Of a stretch of DNA of 64,000 nt, positions 52,601 to 63,035 are shown piece after piece. The position numbers and the translations under genes were made by a program. The stretch lies in NCBI RefSeq assembly GCF_026005215.1, contig NZ_BPMA01000016.1, positions 102,242 through 166,241 of the forward strand. Direction: 5' to 3'. The notes under the pieces are model-generated. The model was not told the origin of the DNA. It made no database searches and worked only from the letters and a program-made list of their open reading frames with translations. How positions within the stretch are numbered: position 1 is the first letter of the stretch; each line of letters starts with the position of its first letter. This DNA is from Capnocytophaga catalasegens. GTDB lineage: Bacteria > Bacteroidota > Bacteroidia > Flavobacteriales > Flavobacteriaceae.

Positions 52601-54280
52601 GTGCCTGATTATTCCCAAGTAGGAATGTGGTTCAAGTATAATGGCGACCCTACTATTGACGGAATGCCTTTTGTTGTTTCAACAACTGCTGACTCATATA
52701 CGCTACCGGTAACTGACCCCGTGTATATTTTGACTAATGCCGATATGATTGCCCCTAAAATTAGCCCGAAAACCATAGAAATTTCAACAGAATATACAAA
52801 TGGATATATGATTTCGGATACTTCATATGACTTTCAGCAAGAAACTTTTTCAAATATCTCGGCTACTCCCGCCCAAGGATTCGCTTCGGATAATAGCGAC
52901 AAAGTACATCTGTATGTAGTTTCTATAAATGGAACAGCGGTAACTGAAACTTTCACCCTGAACGGACAAACCGTTACAGGGATACGCACATTAAAACAAC
53001 AGAAACTACCTTTGGGTGAGAACAAAATACGCTGGGTCGCAATGGATAATTTCTCAAATCGGGCAGAGACAACACAAACTATCAAGGTGATTTTAGTTCC
53101 TGATGCACGAGTTAGTGCTGTTACGCCTCGCATATGTCCGTCTGCTACTGCTACTTTTGAAATTTCGGGAACACCTGCCTCAAAAGTAACCTACACACTC
53201 AACGGAATTGCTGATATGAAAACGCTTTCTTCCGAAGGAAAAGTCATTGTTTCGGTAGCTGCTACCACAAGGCAAGAGTTGATACTTACAGGTATTTCGC
53301 ATCCGTTGGCAACTCAACAACAGCGATTGCTAACACGCTCGGCAGTTATTGAGGTTATTTCGGTTGATGCCCCGACTATCTCGGTAGATAATCAGTGTGG
53401 GAAAACGATACTGACCGCTTCAAACTATACAGGAGCGTTAAAGTGGAGTACAGGCGAGACTACCGCGACCATCGAAGTAACACAGAGTGGAAACTATTCC
53501 GTAAGTCAAAAGATAGGCAATTGCGAAAGTACACCAGCTACGCAATTGGTAACAATACAATCTGTTCCGATAGCCCCGACTATTTCGGTAGATAATCAGT
53601 GCGGGAAAACGCTACTGACCGCTTCAAACTATACGGGAGCGTTAAAGTGGAGTACAGGCGAGACTACCGCGACCATTGAAGTAAGGCAGGGAGGAACATA
53701 TTCCGTAAGTCAAAAGATAGGCGATTGCGAAAGTGCGCCAGCTACGCAATTGGTAACAATACAATCTGTTCCGATAGCTCCGACTGTTTCGGTAGATAAT
53801 CAATTTGGGAAAACGATACTGACCGCTACAAACTATACGGGAGCGTTAAAGTGGAGTACAGGCGAGACTACTGCGACCATCGAAGTAACGCAAAACGGAA
53901 CATATTCTGTAAGTCAAAAGATAGGCGATTGCGAAAGCCCCGAAGCAAGTGAGCAGATTTTCATAAAGGAAAAAGAAAACACTACGAACAATGAACTTGT
54001 TTTTTATAACGCAATTTCTGCCAATGGCGATGGAGTGAATGACATACTCCAAATACAAGGTGTTGAAAACTATCCGAACAATACGATTAAGATATTCAAT
54101 GAGCTGGGACAATTGGTATTCCAAATGCAAGGGTATAACAACCGTGATAAAGTTTTCCGCGGATATGCCAATGTGGGCAGTGGAGGTAGACTTCCCTCGC
54201 ATACCTATTTTTATGTTTTTGAGTATATAGACCAACAAGGGAATATACAACGGAAAATGCACTGGTTATATCTTAAATAA
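49640..54280 (+). CDS. Giant T9SS-secreted GH13 alpha-amylase-family enzyme
   Basis: A 1546-aa secreted enzyme acting on alpha-glucans. Order: signal peptide (1-19); two N-terminal beta domains; an Ig/CBM48-like domain (KKVIHLIGDFNNW, ~residue 450); GH13 barrel (~540-960) with DGFRFDFTKGF (nucleophile Asp), VIFEHL (acid/base Glu) and ESHDEERIG (transition-state Asp); Ig-like domains; three nearly identical 68-residue repeats (~1245-1430); and a type B T9SS C-terminal domain (NAISANGDGVNDILQI...). Type B signals direct proteins to the surface or medium rather than to A-LPS anchoring. Together with the GH97 enzyme downstream it would degrade glycogen or starch, although no SusC/D genes are nearby. 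Confidence 0.93.
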   Translation: MKNLLLLFSFFLWQFANADTGIYGSFVIADVGQGGVTYYDCLGNTSNPDFENLGNFKAGMSLMLKGAEIKTWKNGSGNITGAFMYYRVYKAGESPLHFTEIPLAWVEDGTDGNPTNQKWAETSKNINLLSGLGIGSYVIEVYFKATTNEGDKYDSNNSANYKATFEIIEGKTILNGKVTVIPEKPSRTEPVTITLDASGTALSTATQVYLHSGVGTDKPNSYAFDHTIGNWGADDGIGKMTSLGNNKWQIILSSIDDYYKLTSEDDAFALNFLFRSADGTQKEDNNGQNYHLNIDAGNYFLVQKPNVSPFLTQSGQTFEIKAEANRSVNWILEELNADGSVRTPHLNTQSNKNYAYHHTISDTDILHTYRITADFSGGITKQKTFQIQAYTTPITQTMPTGAKKGVNYNFPNIGEVTFVLHTPTRTQYKYYDSNNCVGTTSTASTAPKKVIHLIGDFNNWQISDAFSLKKDGDYWWITLDTASLSPVQNEYVYQYLVDGAIRIGDPYAHKVSDPDDQYISASIYPNLIAYPQGKTTGRASVLELNKEVYHWQVPTFVRTKERNELNVYELHFRDFTPEGTYKAAIAKLDYLKDLGITCIHVMPVSEFEGNDSWGYNPNYYFAADKAYGTENDLKEFIDQAHKRGIAVVNDLVLNHAFYSNPNAMLYWDKQHNRPAADNPWFNAEHKGVYDQAGHWGADWNHASEHTRQMVDDIIHYWMDEFKFDGFRFDFTKGFTQKNPNPSDPWASNYDNCRIEILKNMAQMVWKNTAGVGKAPYVIFEHLANDSEDKALADSGILMWSGAGPQNSYMEMAMGYHQLSFMGSVYSSRGFANANYMSYIESHDEERIGYKVKMWGKDKPTDPDAYANYFSNRTKLAAAFNMLLPGPRMVWQFGELGYDISIDENGRTGRKPNAWNLNYHTQEERQEIYRLYALMFRLRNTYNLYEDVDYRNIGSTTEWQRTFSLKDTTRNIQVIAVGNFDTTNTHQVVPDYSQVGMWFKYNGDPTIDGMPFVVSTTADSYTLPVTDPVYILTNADMIAPKISPKTIEISTEYTNGYMISDTSYDFQQETFSNISATPAQGFASDNSDKVHLYVVSINGTAVTETFTLNGQTVTGIRTLKQQKLPLGENKIRWVAMDNFSNRAETTQTIKVILVPDARVSAVTPRICPSATATFEISGTPASKVTYTLNGIADMKTLSSEGKVIVSVAATTRQELILTGISHPLATQQQRLLTRSAVIEVISVDAPTISVDNQCGKTILTASNYTGALKWSTGETTATIEVTQSGNYSVSQKIGNCESTPATQLVTIQSVPIAPTISVDNQCGKTLLTASNYTGALKWSTGETTATIEVRQGGTYSVSQKIGDCESAPATQLVTIQSVPIAPTVSVDNQFGKTILTATNYTGALKWSTGETTATIEVTQNGTYSVSQKIGDCESPEASEQIFIKEKENTTNNELVFYNAISANGDGVNDILQIQGVENYPNNTIKIFNELGQLVFQMQGYNNRDKVFRGYANVGSGGRLPSHTYFYVFEYIDQQGNIQRKMHWLYLK
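53372..53983 (+). repeat. Three tandem 204-bp repeats inside the GH13 gene
   Basis: Units start at 53372, 53576 and 53780, each 204 bp (68 codons), ~90% or more identical. Each codes for an Ig-like module SVDNQCGKTILTASNYTGAL...IGxCES. In copy 3 the first Cys is replaced by Phe (NQFGKT), leaving an unpaired Cys. High DNA identity implies recent expansion or gene conversion. Confidence 0.92.
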
Positions 54281-54565
54281 AATGAGTTGTTAGCCAATGA
54301 AGTTCATAAATTTATTTTTCACTTAGCAAAAACTAATCAGAAAAAGAGGAGATAGGAAGTTTATATAATTGGTTTTGTTCTATTTTATTAAAACAATAAT
54401 GTGTATAGAATTGACACGCGGTGTTTTGATTGAAATTATTATCAAAAATTTTGTGCGTGGTCAAAAATGTAGGTGCTTTGTTCTTAATTTCAAAATAATT
54501 TTGTATCTTCACGGCGTCAATTGCTAATTAGCAAAAATTTATAATAGGGTTCAGTAGCACAAAAA
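54281..54565. other. Intergenic region upstream of the 42-bp array
   Basis: This 285-bp AT-rich gap follows the GH13 stop. A possible weak -7 element, TATCTTCA, occurs near 54502-54509, with no clear -33 box. It is the only promoter candidate for the DUF6261 gene and, if used, would put the whole repeat array in a ~400-nt leader. No terminator was seen after the GH13 gene. Confidence 0.4.
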
Positions 54566-54859
54566 AGTGTAAAACCAGTTGGTTTGATAAAGTTTTGCCC
54601 GCATGAAAGTGTAAAACCAATCGGTTTGATAGAGTTTTGCCCCCATGAAAGTGTAAAACCAATCGGTTTGATGAAGTTTTGCCCCCATGAAAGTGTAAAA
54701 CCAATCGGTTTGATGAAGTTTTGCCCACATGAAAGTATAAAACCAATCGGTTTGATAGAGTTTTGCCCGCATGAAAGTGCAAAACCAATCGGTTTGATAA
54801 AGTTTTGCCCCCATGAAAGTGTAAAACCAATCAGTTTGATACAATTTTGCCCCCCAGAA
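54566..54859. repeat. Tandem 42-bp hairpin repeat array, seven copies
   Basis: Seven units of exactly 42 bp (starts 54566, 54608, 54650, 54692, 54734, 54776, 54818; the last is degenerate). Each carries AGTGTAAAAC, a 5-bp hairpin AAACC-aatc-GGTTT, TTTGATRRA and GTTTTGCCC. The units have no spacers. Several frames on both strands are stop-free, but substitutions between copies change amino acids (K/E, I/M, V/I/A), so coding selection is not evident. The array ends 62 bp before the DUF6261 start codon. Confidence 0.93.
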
Positions 54860-54921
54860 AAAGAATTTATATTAAGAAATATACAAACAAAAGGAATAAT
54901 AACAATCAAAAATTAAAATGT

Positions 54922-55596
54922 ATGATTAAGAAATATGACCTCAGAAAGGTTCGCCTAATGGAATTTGCCCAAGTAATGGCGAATATCAAGAGTTTTTTAG
55001 AAAAAGAAAACCTTGCTGACTTAGAGCTTGAAACCCTCAAGGCGGAGTTTGACAAGAGTTTTAATGCCTTTGAAGAATCGCTAAAACCCTTGCGGAAGAG
55101 CGAACACACTGAGAAACTCATCGAATTAGATAACAAGCGCGATATTCTTCTGGTAGGATATATTAGTCATTGTAAGGTATTTACCAATTTTCCTGTAAAA
55201 GAAAAAGCCGAAGCAGCGAAGAAATTGGTGTTAATCAACGAAAAATATGGCAAATCGCCCCAAAAGCAATCGTTCCGTGAAGAAACGGCTATTATTCGCA
55301 ATCTGTTAGACGACTTAGCTCCTTCTGAAATTAAAGCAATGGTAACGCTTATCGGAGCTCAGAAGTGGATAGAACACTTAGCAGAAGCGAATGAAGCCTT
55401 TGCGACCCTCCACACTGACCGCACCCAAGAGCAGGGAGCTGTTGAGGTAGGCAAAACCAAAGTAACCCGTAGCGAAATGCAAGCTACTTTCTCAAAACTC
55501 GTTACCCTGATTAACGGATTAGTAGTTGTCAAAGGGGTAAGTGCATACCAAAATTTGGTAAATTCAATCAATCAAGAGATTAAGCGAGTACAATAA
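54922..55596 (+). CDS. DUF6261 family protein
   Basis: A 224-aa soluble, mostly helical protein. The block IKKYDLRKVRLMEFAQVM at its start, and AVEVGKTKVTRSEMQATFSKLVTLINGL near the C-terminus, are those of the Bacteroidota family DUF6261, as I recall it; the function is unknown. I use ATG 54922; the longer frame from 54847 begins within the repeat array with TTG. The 42-bp hairpin array directly upstream may form its leader. The GH97 gene follows 88 bp downstream; a regulatory link is not shown. Confidence 0.75.
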   Translation: MIKKYDLRKVRLMEFAQVMANIKSFLEKENLADLELETLKAEFDKSFNAFEESLKPLRKSEHTEKLIELDNKRDILLVGYISHCKVFTNFPVKEKAEAAKKLVLINEKYGKSPQKQSFREETAIIRNLLDDLAPSEIKAMVTLIGAQKWIEHLAEANEAFATLHTDRTQEQGAVEVGKTKVTRSEMQATFSKLVTLINGLVVVKGVSAYQNLVNSINQEIKRVQ

Positions 55597-55630
55597 TGTA
55601 AGGATAAGGCACATTTTATTTACATATTGA

Positions 55631-57790
<2,160 letters not shown>

Positions 57791-57807
57791 GGGGGAAAGT
57801 ACCCAAT

Positions 57808-57838
57808 AAAAAAGCTGACTTTTTGGAGTCAGCTTTTT
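57808..57838. terminator. Bidirectional terminator between GH97 and E2 genes
   Basis: A perfect stem AAGCTGACT/AGTCAGCTT (57812-57820 with 57827-57835) is flanked by an A-run and a T-run, serving both converging genes. Confidence 0.9.
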
Positions 57839-57861
57839 TGTATATTTCTTTAATGAGAAAA

Positions 57862-59718
57862 TTAGACTTCACGTTCCATATTCCATTTTTCGAGATATTC
57901 GGCAACGCGTTGTACGAACATTCCTCCCAAAGCTCCATTAACTACTCGATGGTCGTAACTATGCGAAAGAATGAGTTTGTAACGAATACCCAATACATCT
58001 CCTTCGGGAGTTTCAATAACAGCAGGTACTTTCTGAATAGCTCCAATCGCCAGAATCCCGACTTCGGGTTGGTTTATTATCGGAGTTCCAAATATATTTC
58101 CAAACGAACCGATATTGGTAACAGTATAGGTGCCTCCTTTTATCTCATCAGGTTTAAGTTTGTTTTCGCGTGCTCGTTTTGCTAAGTCATTCACACTTTT
58201 GGCAAGTCCCAATAGGCTTAATTGGTCAGCATTCTTTATAACAGGGACAATCAGGTCTCCGTTAGGCAATGCTGTTGCCATTCCTATATTGATATGTTTC
58301 TTCTTGAAAATGCGCTCACCATCAGTCGAAACGTTCATCATTGGGAAATCTCTAAGCGCTTTGGCCACCGCTTCAATGAATATTGGAGTGAAAGTAAATT
58401 TTTCTCCTTCGCGCGTTTCAAATTGTTTTTTAACTTTGTTTCGCCAGTTCCAAATACGTGTTACATCAACTTCTGTAAAACTCTGTACGTGAGCAGAGAT
58501 ACGTTTGCTATCTACCATATATTTGGAAATAAGTTTTCCCATACGAGTCATTTCTATAACCTCTACATCGTCTATTTGTGAAGGTGTATAAGTAGGAGCT
58601 GGTTTTTCTTCGGGCTTGCTTTCCGTTGGTGTTTTGATATGAAGTTCCTTAGGCTCTTCAGCAAAAATAGGTGTAGTCTTTTCTTCCTTAACCATTTCTT
58701 GGAAGTTTCCTTCTGGGAAGATAATTTCTTTATTTACAATAGGTTGTTCGCTGTTTAGAGAAACCTCTTCGTTGGTAGCTCTCGAAGACTGCACAGACTC
58801 TTGATTTGTAGTTGGCTCAGTTTCTTGGTAGAAATTCTGTTGTTGTATATTGGGTTCAGCTTCTTGATTTGTCGTAACTGGCTCAGTTTCTTGGTAGGAA
58901 TTCTGTTGTTGTATATTGGGTTCAGCTTCTTGATTTATTGTAGCTGGTTCAGGTTCTTGGTAGAATTTCTGTTGTTGTATATCGGATTCAGCTTCTTGAT
59001 TTATTGTAGCTATCTCAGGTTCTTGAACAGAAATATTTTCTTCTGTTTGAGACTCGTTAGTAGCGATTTGTTGATAAGTAGGTTGTGTTTCGGGTTGTTC
59101 CCAAGTCTGCTGTTTTTCTTCTTTGAAATGAGTTTCTATTTTTGGAGAAATTTTATTACGTTGCTCTACATAAGATAGAATATCATGCTTTGTAACACGT
59201 CCTTCTAAACCGCTTCCTTGTATTTGTTCAAGTTCTTGAATTGAAATATTTTCTTGTTGAGCGATAGTTCTTACCAAAGGCGAATAAAAACGTTCTCCAT
59301 TGGAAGAGCTAATAGGCTGTTGTGATGTAATATTTTGTATTTCTTTTTCAATTACGGAACTTTCAATGGATTCTTGATTTTTTGTCAAAGTAGTCTGAAT
59401 TGTAACAGGTTGTTCAAAGTTTTCTGTTGAAGGTTGTATAGTTTCTGTAAGGTTTTGATTTTCATTTATGGTATTTGGCTCTGTTTCAATAATAGCCATA
59501 ACTTGCCCTACCTGAACTACATCATCTTTTTTAAATAAAATGTCGGTAATTATTCCCGAAACCTCGCATGGAATTTCAGAATCGACTTTATCTGTAGCTA
59601 CTTCTACTAATACATCATCAGCTTCAATGGTATCGCCTACTCCTTTAAGCCAAGAAGTTATAGTTGCTTCTGCAACGCTTTCCCCCATATGGGGCAATTT
59701 GAATTCGTATTTTGCCAT
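57862..59718 (-). CDS. 2-oxoacid dehydrogenase E2 (dihydrolipoamide acyltransferase)
   Basis: A 618-aa E2 subunit with a single lipoyl domain (residues ~1-78; MGESVAEATI and lipoyl Lys in ATDKVDSEI), a peripheral-subunit-binding domain (FYSPLVRTIAQQENI...GSGLEGRVTKHDIL, ~145-185), a very long Gln/Glu/Pro-rich linker (~190-380) and a catalytic domain ending SYDHRVVNGALGG. DKVDSE and SHSYDHR point to a branched-chain or 2-oxoglutarate-type enzyme; in flavobacteria this form is usually annotated as branched-chain 2-oxoacid dehydrogenase E2. The linker holds three to four 22-residue repeats. Monocistronic here. Confidence 0.9.
   Translation of the reverse strand: MAKYEFKLPHMGESVAEATITSWLKGVGDTIEADDVLVEVATDKVDSEIPCEVSGIITDILFKKDDVVQVGQVMAIIETEPNTINENQNLTETIQPSTENFEQPVTIQTTLTKNQESIESSVIEKEIQNITSQQPISSSNGERFYSPLVRTIAQQENISIQELEQIQGSGLEGRVTKHDILSYVEQRNKISPKIETHFKEEKQQTWEQPETQPTYQQIATNESQTEENISVQEPEIATINQEAESDIQQQKFYQEPEPATINQEAEPNIQQQNSYQETEPVTTNQEAEPNIQQQNFYQETEPTTNQESVQSSRATNEEVSLNSEQPIVNKEIIFPEGNFQEMVKEEKTTPIFAEEPKELHIKTPTESKPEEKPAPTYTPSQIDDVEVIEMTRMGKLISKYMVDSKRISAHVQSFTEVDVTRIWNWRNKVKKQFETREGEKFTFTPIFIEAVAKALRDFPMMNVSTDGERIFKKKHINIGMATALPNGDLIVPVIKNADQLSLLGLAKSVNDLAKRARENKLKPDEIKGGTYTVTNIGSFGNIFGTPIINQPEVGILAIGAIQKVPAVIETPEGDVLGIRYKLILSHSYDHRVVNGALGGMFVQRVAEYLEKWNMEREV
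58800..59030 (-). repeat. 66-bp minisatellite in the E2 linker
   Basis: Repeat landmarks at 58824, 58890 and 58956 are spaced exactly 66 bp (22 codons). The encoded unit is EPxxxNQEAEPNIQQQNxYQ, with a truncated fourth copy. It lies in the flexible linker, where copy number should be tolerated. Confidence 0.9.
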
Positions 59719-59749
59719 TTTTTAGAAATTTAATTAAAAAAGAACCTCC

Positions 59750-59757
59750 CAAAGGTA
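59750..59757 (-). promoter_or_regulatory. Promoter -7 box of the E2 gene
   Basis: TACCTTTG on the minus strand matches TAnnTTTG, 31 nt before the ATG. Confidence 0.65.
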
Positions 59758-59861
59758 AAGTTTTATTTGCAGATAAACGAATAAAAGCAAAGGAAAATTT
59801 ATTTAAAATTTGTAATTTATTTATTTTCAGTTATTTATATGTTTTTGTTTTTTGAAAAAAA

Positions 59862-60479
59862 CTATTGACTTAATGATTTTTCAAATGGAATACGATGTAA
59901 AATACTTCTTCCAAGAGTAACTTCATCGGCATATTCAAGTTCGTCTCCGACCGAAATACCTCGGGCTATGGTCGAAATAGTAACCTCATAATTTTGTAAT
60001 TGTTTGAAAATGTAAAAGTTAGTCGTATCTCCTTCCATTGTATTACTCAGAGCAAAAATAATTTCTTTAATGTCTTCGTTTTTAACTTTTTCAACTAATG
60101 AATTGATATGTAGATTATTAGGTCCAATACCTTCCATAGGAGAAATTTTCCCACCCAATACATGATACACTCCTTTGAATTGTCCGGTTTGTTCAATAGC
60201 CATCACATCGCGAATGTCTTCAACAACGCAAATAACAGAGGTATTTCGGTTGTGATTGGAACAAATTTCACAAATTTCAGTATCCGAAATGTTATGACAA
60301 TGTTTGCAATGCTTAACATCATAACGAAGTTCAAGTAAAGACTTCGTTAGATTTTGAGTTTGTGTTTCGGGTTGTTTGAGCAAATGCAAAGCTAATCGCA
60401 AAGCAGTTCGCTTGCCTATACCTGGAAGCTGTGATATTTCATATACAGCATTTTCTAATAATTTGGAAGAAAAATTCAA
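59862..60479 (-). CDS. recR: Recombination mediator RecR
   Basis: A ~205-aa RecFOR-pathway protein that forms a DNA clamp. HhH region [20 protein letters not shown] (N-terminal), zinc finger [16 protein letters not shown], and Toprim domain [15 protein letters not shown]...[18 protein letters not shown]. No ATG fits: candidate starts are TTG 60479 (giving [10 protein letters not shown], matching flavobacterial RecR N-termini) and TTG 60500. I prefer 60479. The gene follows pheT by ~65 nt, with a hairpin between them, and probably depends on readthrough or an unseen promoter. Confidence 0.93.
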   Translation of the reverse strand: MNFSSKLLENAVYEISQLPGIGKRTALRLALHLLKQPETQTQNLTKSLLELRYDVKHCKHCHNISDTEICEICSNHNRNTSVICVVEDIRDVMAIEQTGQFKGVYHVLGGKISPMEGIGPNNLHINSLVEKVKNEDIKEIIFALSNTMEGDTTNFYIFKQLQNYEVTISTIARGISVGDELEYADEVTLGRSILHRIPFEKSLSQ

Positions 60480-60498
60480 AAGAAAAACATTTTTATAC

Positions 60499-60529
60499 AA
60501 ATCAAGAAGGTTTTTTACCTTCTTGATTT
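60499..60529 (-). terminator. Hairpin between pheT and recR
   Basis: A perfect 13-bp stem (60499-60511 with 60517-60529) with a 5-nt loop lies 16 nt past the pheT stop. It lacks a clean T-run on the minus strand, so it may attenuate rather than stop transcription into recR. Confidence 0.65.
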
Positions 60530-60544
60530 TAATTATTTACTATA

Positions 60545-62971
60545 TTATTGTCGTAATTCTGCTCCAGTTTTTGCTGAAAATTGTTCTTGTAAATTCGCTA
60601 TTATTTTATCAATTTGTTTATCGGTAAGTGTTTTTGAATCATCTTGAATAGTAAAACTCATTGCATAGCTTTTCTTTCCTTTAGGCAGGTGATTTCCTTG
60701 ATAAACATCAAAGAGAGAAACATTTTTGAGTAATTTTTTTTCTGTTTCAAAAGCAATTTGATATAACTCTTTGAATGAGATTTTCTCATCAATAAGCAGA
60801 GCCAAATCGCGCCGAACAGCAGGATATTTGGGTATTTCTTTCAAAATAATATTTGAAGTAATATTTTTTAAAACAATATCCCAATGAATATCAGCGAAAA
60901 TAACTTCTTGTTTGATGTCAAAATATTTCAATATTGATTTTTTGACAACCCCCAAGTCAGCTAATTTTTGATTATTTATCCAAAAAGAAATTCCTTCTTG
61001 AAGAGCTTTATTATCAGTAGGTTTTTCTTGAAGATTGATAAAACCTAATCGTTCAAAAATAGATGTAACGTATCCTTTGAGAAGGAAGAAATCGGTTTTT
61101 TGCGTAGGTATATTCCACGTTTCAGTAGACTTATTTCCTGTTACAAAAAGACATAAATGTTTCTTTTCAAAATAATTACCTTCTTGTTGGTAATAACTTT
61201 TTCCAAATTCAAATAATTGTAAATCAGTTCGTTTTCTATTCAAATTATACTCTAAAGCCTCTAATCCTGAGAATAGTAAAGTTTGTCGCATAACAGCCAA
61301 GTCATTACTTAGCGGATTGAGTATTTTCACATTATTTTCCTGTACGATGTGCTCAGACAAATTTGCATATTCTACATTGGTAAGGCTATTGCTCATTATT
61401 TCGAAAAAACCTTGCGCTGTTAACTGTTGAGCAATAATATTTTGTACGTTAAAGTCATCTAACTTGGAAGAATGTGCCATTGTCGCATTGACTTTTGTTG
61501 AAAAATTGATATTATTGTATCCGTAGATGCGTAGAATTTCTTCAATAACATCAACTTCTCTTTGAACATCAACCCGATAAGAAGGTATTGTAAGTCCTAA
61601 TCCACGTTCAGTAGAGCTATTTATTTGAATATCAAGAGAGCGCAAGATAGATTTTATTGTATTCTGTGGAATATGTTGTCCAATGAGTTTATCTACTTTG
61701 TCAAAAGTTAGAAAAACTTGAAAATCTTCTTGTTTTTTAGGGTAAAAATCAATTACTTCTGACGAAATTTCGCCTCCTGCAATCTTTTTAATCATAGCAG
61801 CGGCACGTAGCAATACATATTTGCAATTATTGATGTCGATGCCTCGTTCAAAACGGAATGAAGCATCGGTGTTAATACCTTGTCGCTTGGCTGTTTTGCG
61901 TATAGCAACCGGATTAAAATATGCACTTTCTAAGAAAATATGTGTTGTATTTTCAGTTATTCCAGAGTTAATTCCACCTAATACACCTGCGATACAAATT
62001 GGTTTTTGGCTATCACAGATTAGAATATCATCAGAATGTAATGTACGCTCAACATCGTCTAAGGTTTTAAATTTTTGTCCTTCGGTTGCCGTTTTCACAA
62101 TAATTTTTTTATCTGAAATACGCAAAGCGTCAAAAGCGTGCAATGGTTGCCCAAATTCGTGAAGTACGTAATTGGTAATATCTATCACATTGTTTTTTGG
62201 AGTAAGACCAATAGCTCTGAGTCTATTTTGTAACCAAGTGGGCGAAGGAGCTATTTTAACATTAGAAATAGTAACTCCACAATAACGAGGAATTAGCTCT
62301 TTATTTTCTACCTGAACATCAATTTTTAAAGTACGATTGTCGATAAAAAAATCATTGACAGAAGGAGTCATAACTTCTTTATTTATTTCTTGTTGCAGTA
62401 GTCCTGCTCGCAAATCGCGTGCTACTCCGAAATGACTCATAGCATCGGCACGATTGGGAGTAAGCCCTATCTCGAAAACTTCATCAGTTTCAACGTTAAA
62501 AACTTTGCTACACGGAGTTCCAGCTTCAAGCGACTGGTCAAGAATCATAATTCCTTCGTGGCTTGAACCTAAACCAAGTTCGTCTTCGGCACAAATCATT
62601 CCGAAGCTTTCTTCGCCTCGTATTTTACCTTTTTTTATCTGCCAAGGTTTACCTTCTGAATCGAATAAAGTAGTACCAATAGTTGCAACAGGAACTTTTT
62701 GTCCTTTGGCAACATTGGGAGCTCCACAGACAATTTGAACAATATTTCCATTGCCTAAATCAACTTTGGTAACACTTAGTTTATCGGCGTTAGGATGTTT
62801 TTCGCATTCGAGTACGTGTCCAACAACGATGCCTTTAAGACCGCCACGCACACTTTCAAAAGTTTCAATTCCTTCGACTTCTAAGCCTAAATCAGTTAGA
62901 ATTTCACCTACTTTTTCGGCAGGAAGGTCTAATTTGATAAAATCTTTAATCCAATTATATGAAATTTTCAT
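60545..62971 (-). CDS. pheT: Phenylalanyl-tRNA synthetase beta subunit
   Basis: An 808-aa beta subunit of the heterotetrameric PheRS. N-terminal MKISYNWIKDFI and the EMAP/OB-like domain (VVGHVLECEKHPNADKL...CGAPNV), B3/B4 editing domain, B5 domain, the catalytic-like core (VDVQREVDVIEEILRIYGYNNI) and the C-terminal anticodon-binding fold (EIPKYPAVRRDLALLIDEKI ... LTDKQIDKI). The length is typical. pheS is not adjacent in this window. Confidence 0.96.
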   Translation of the reverse strand: MKISYNWIKDFIKLDLPAEKVGEILTDLGLEVEGIETFESVRGGLKGIVVGHVLECEKHPNADKLSVTKVDLGNGNIVQIVCGAPNVAKGQKVPVATIGTTLFDSEGKPWQIKKGKIRGEESFGMICAEDELGLGSSHEGIMILDQSLEAGTPCSKVFNVETDEVFEIGLTPNRADAMSHFGVARDLRAGLLQQEINKEVMTPSVNDFFIDNRTLKIDVQVENKELIPRYCGVTISNVKIAPSPTWLQNRLRAIGLTPKNNVIDITNYVLHEFGQPLHAFDALRISDKKIIVKTATEGQKFKTLDDVERTLHSDDILICDSQKPICIAGVLGGINSGITENTTHIFLESAYFNPVAIRKTAKRQGINTDASFRFERGIDINNCKYVLLRAAAMIKKIAGGEISSEVIDFYPKKQEDFQVFLTFDKVDKLIGQHIPQNTIKSILRSLDIQINSSTERGLGLTIPSYRVDVQREVDVIEEILRIYGYNNINFSTKVNATMAHSSKLDDFNVQNIIAQQLTAQGFFEIMSNSLTNVEYANLSEHIVQENNVKILNPLSNDLAVMRQTLLFSGLEALEYNLNRKRTDLQLFEFGKSYYQQEGNYFEKKHLCLFVTGNKSTETWNIPTQKTDFFLLKGYVTSIFERLGFINLQEKPTDNKALQEGISFWINNQKLADLGVVKKSILKYFDIKQEVIFADIHWDIVLKNITSNIILKEIPKYPAVRRDLALLIDEKISFKELYQIAFETEKKLLKNVSLFDVYQGNHLPKGKKSYAMSFTIQDDSKTLTDKQIDKIIANLQEQFSAKTGAELRQ

Positions 62972-63035
62972 ATTTGTTTAATAAAAGGGGTTTTTAATAA
63001 AAAGAGTTGTATTTAAAAATAAAATATTAGGATAC

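Noticed and set aside
54566-54859. CRISPR array
   Set aside because: Units are contiguous and nearly identical over all 42 bp with no unique spacers, and no cas gene is present.
54517-54916. Long ORFs on both strands through the 42-bp repeats, encoding 14-residue peptide repeats
   Set aside because: Because 42 is divisible by three, any frame without a stop in one unit stays open through all. Copy-to-copy changes alter residues freely, and start codons lie within the array.
58801-59178. Plus-strand hydrophobic repeat ORF of 125 codons
   Set aside because: It is the antisense shadow of the Gln/Glu-rich repeated linker of the E2 gene.
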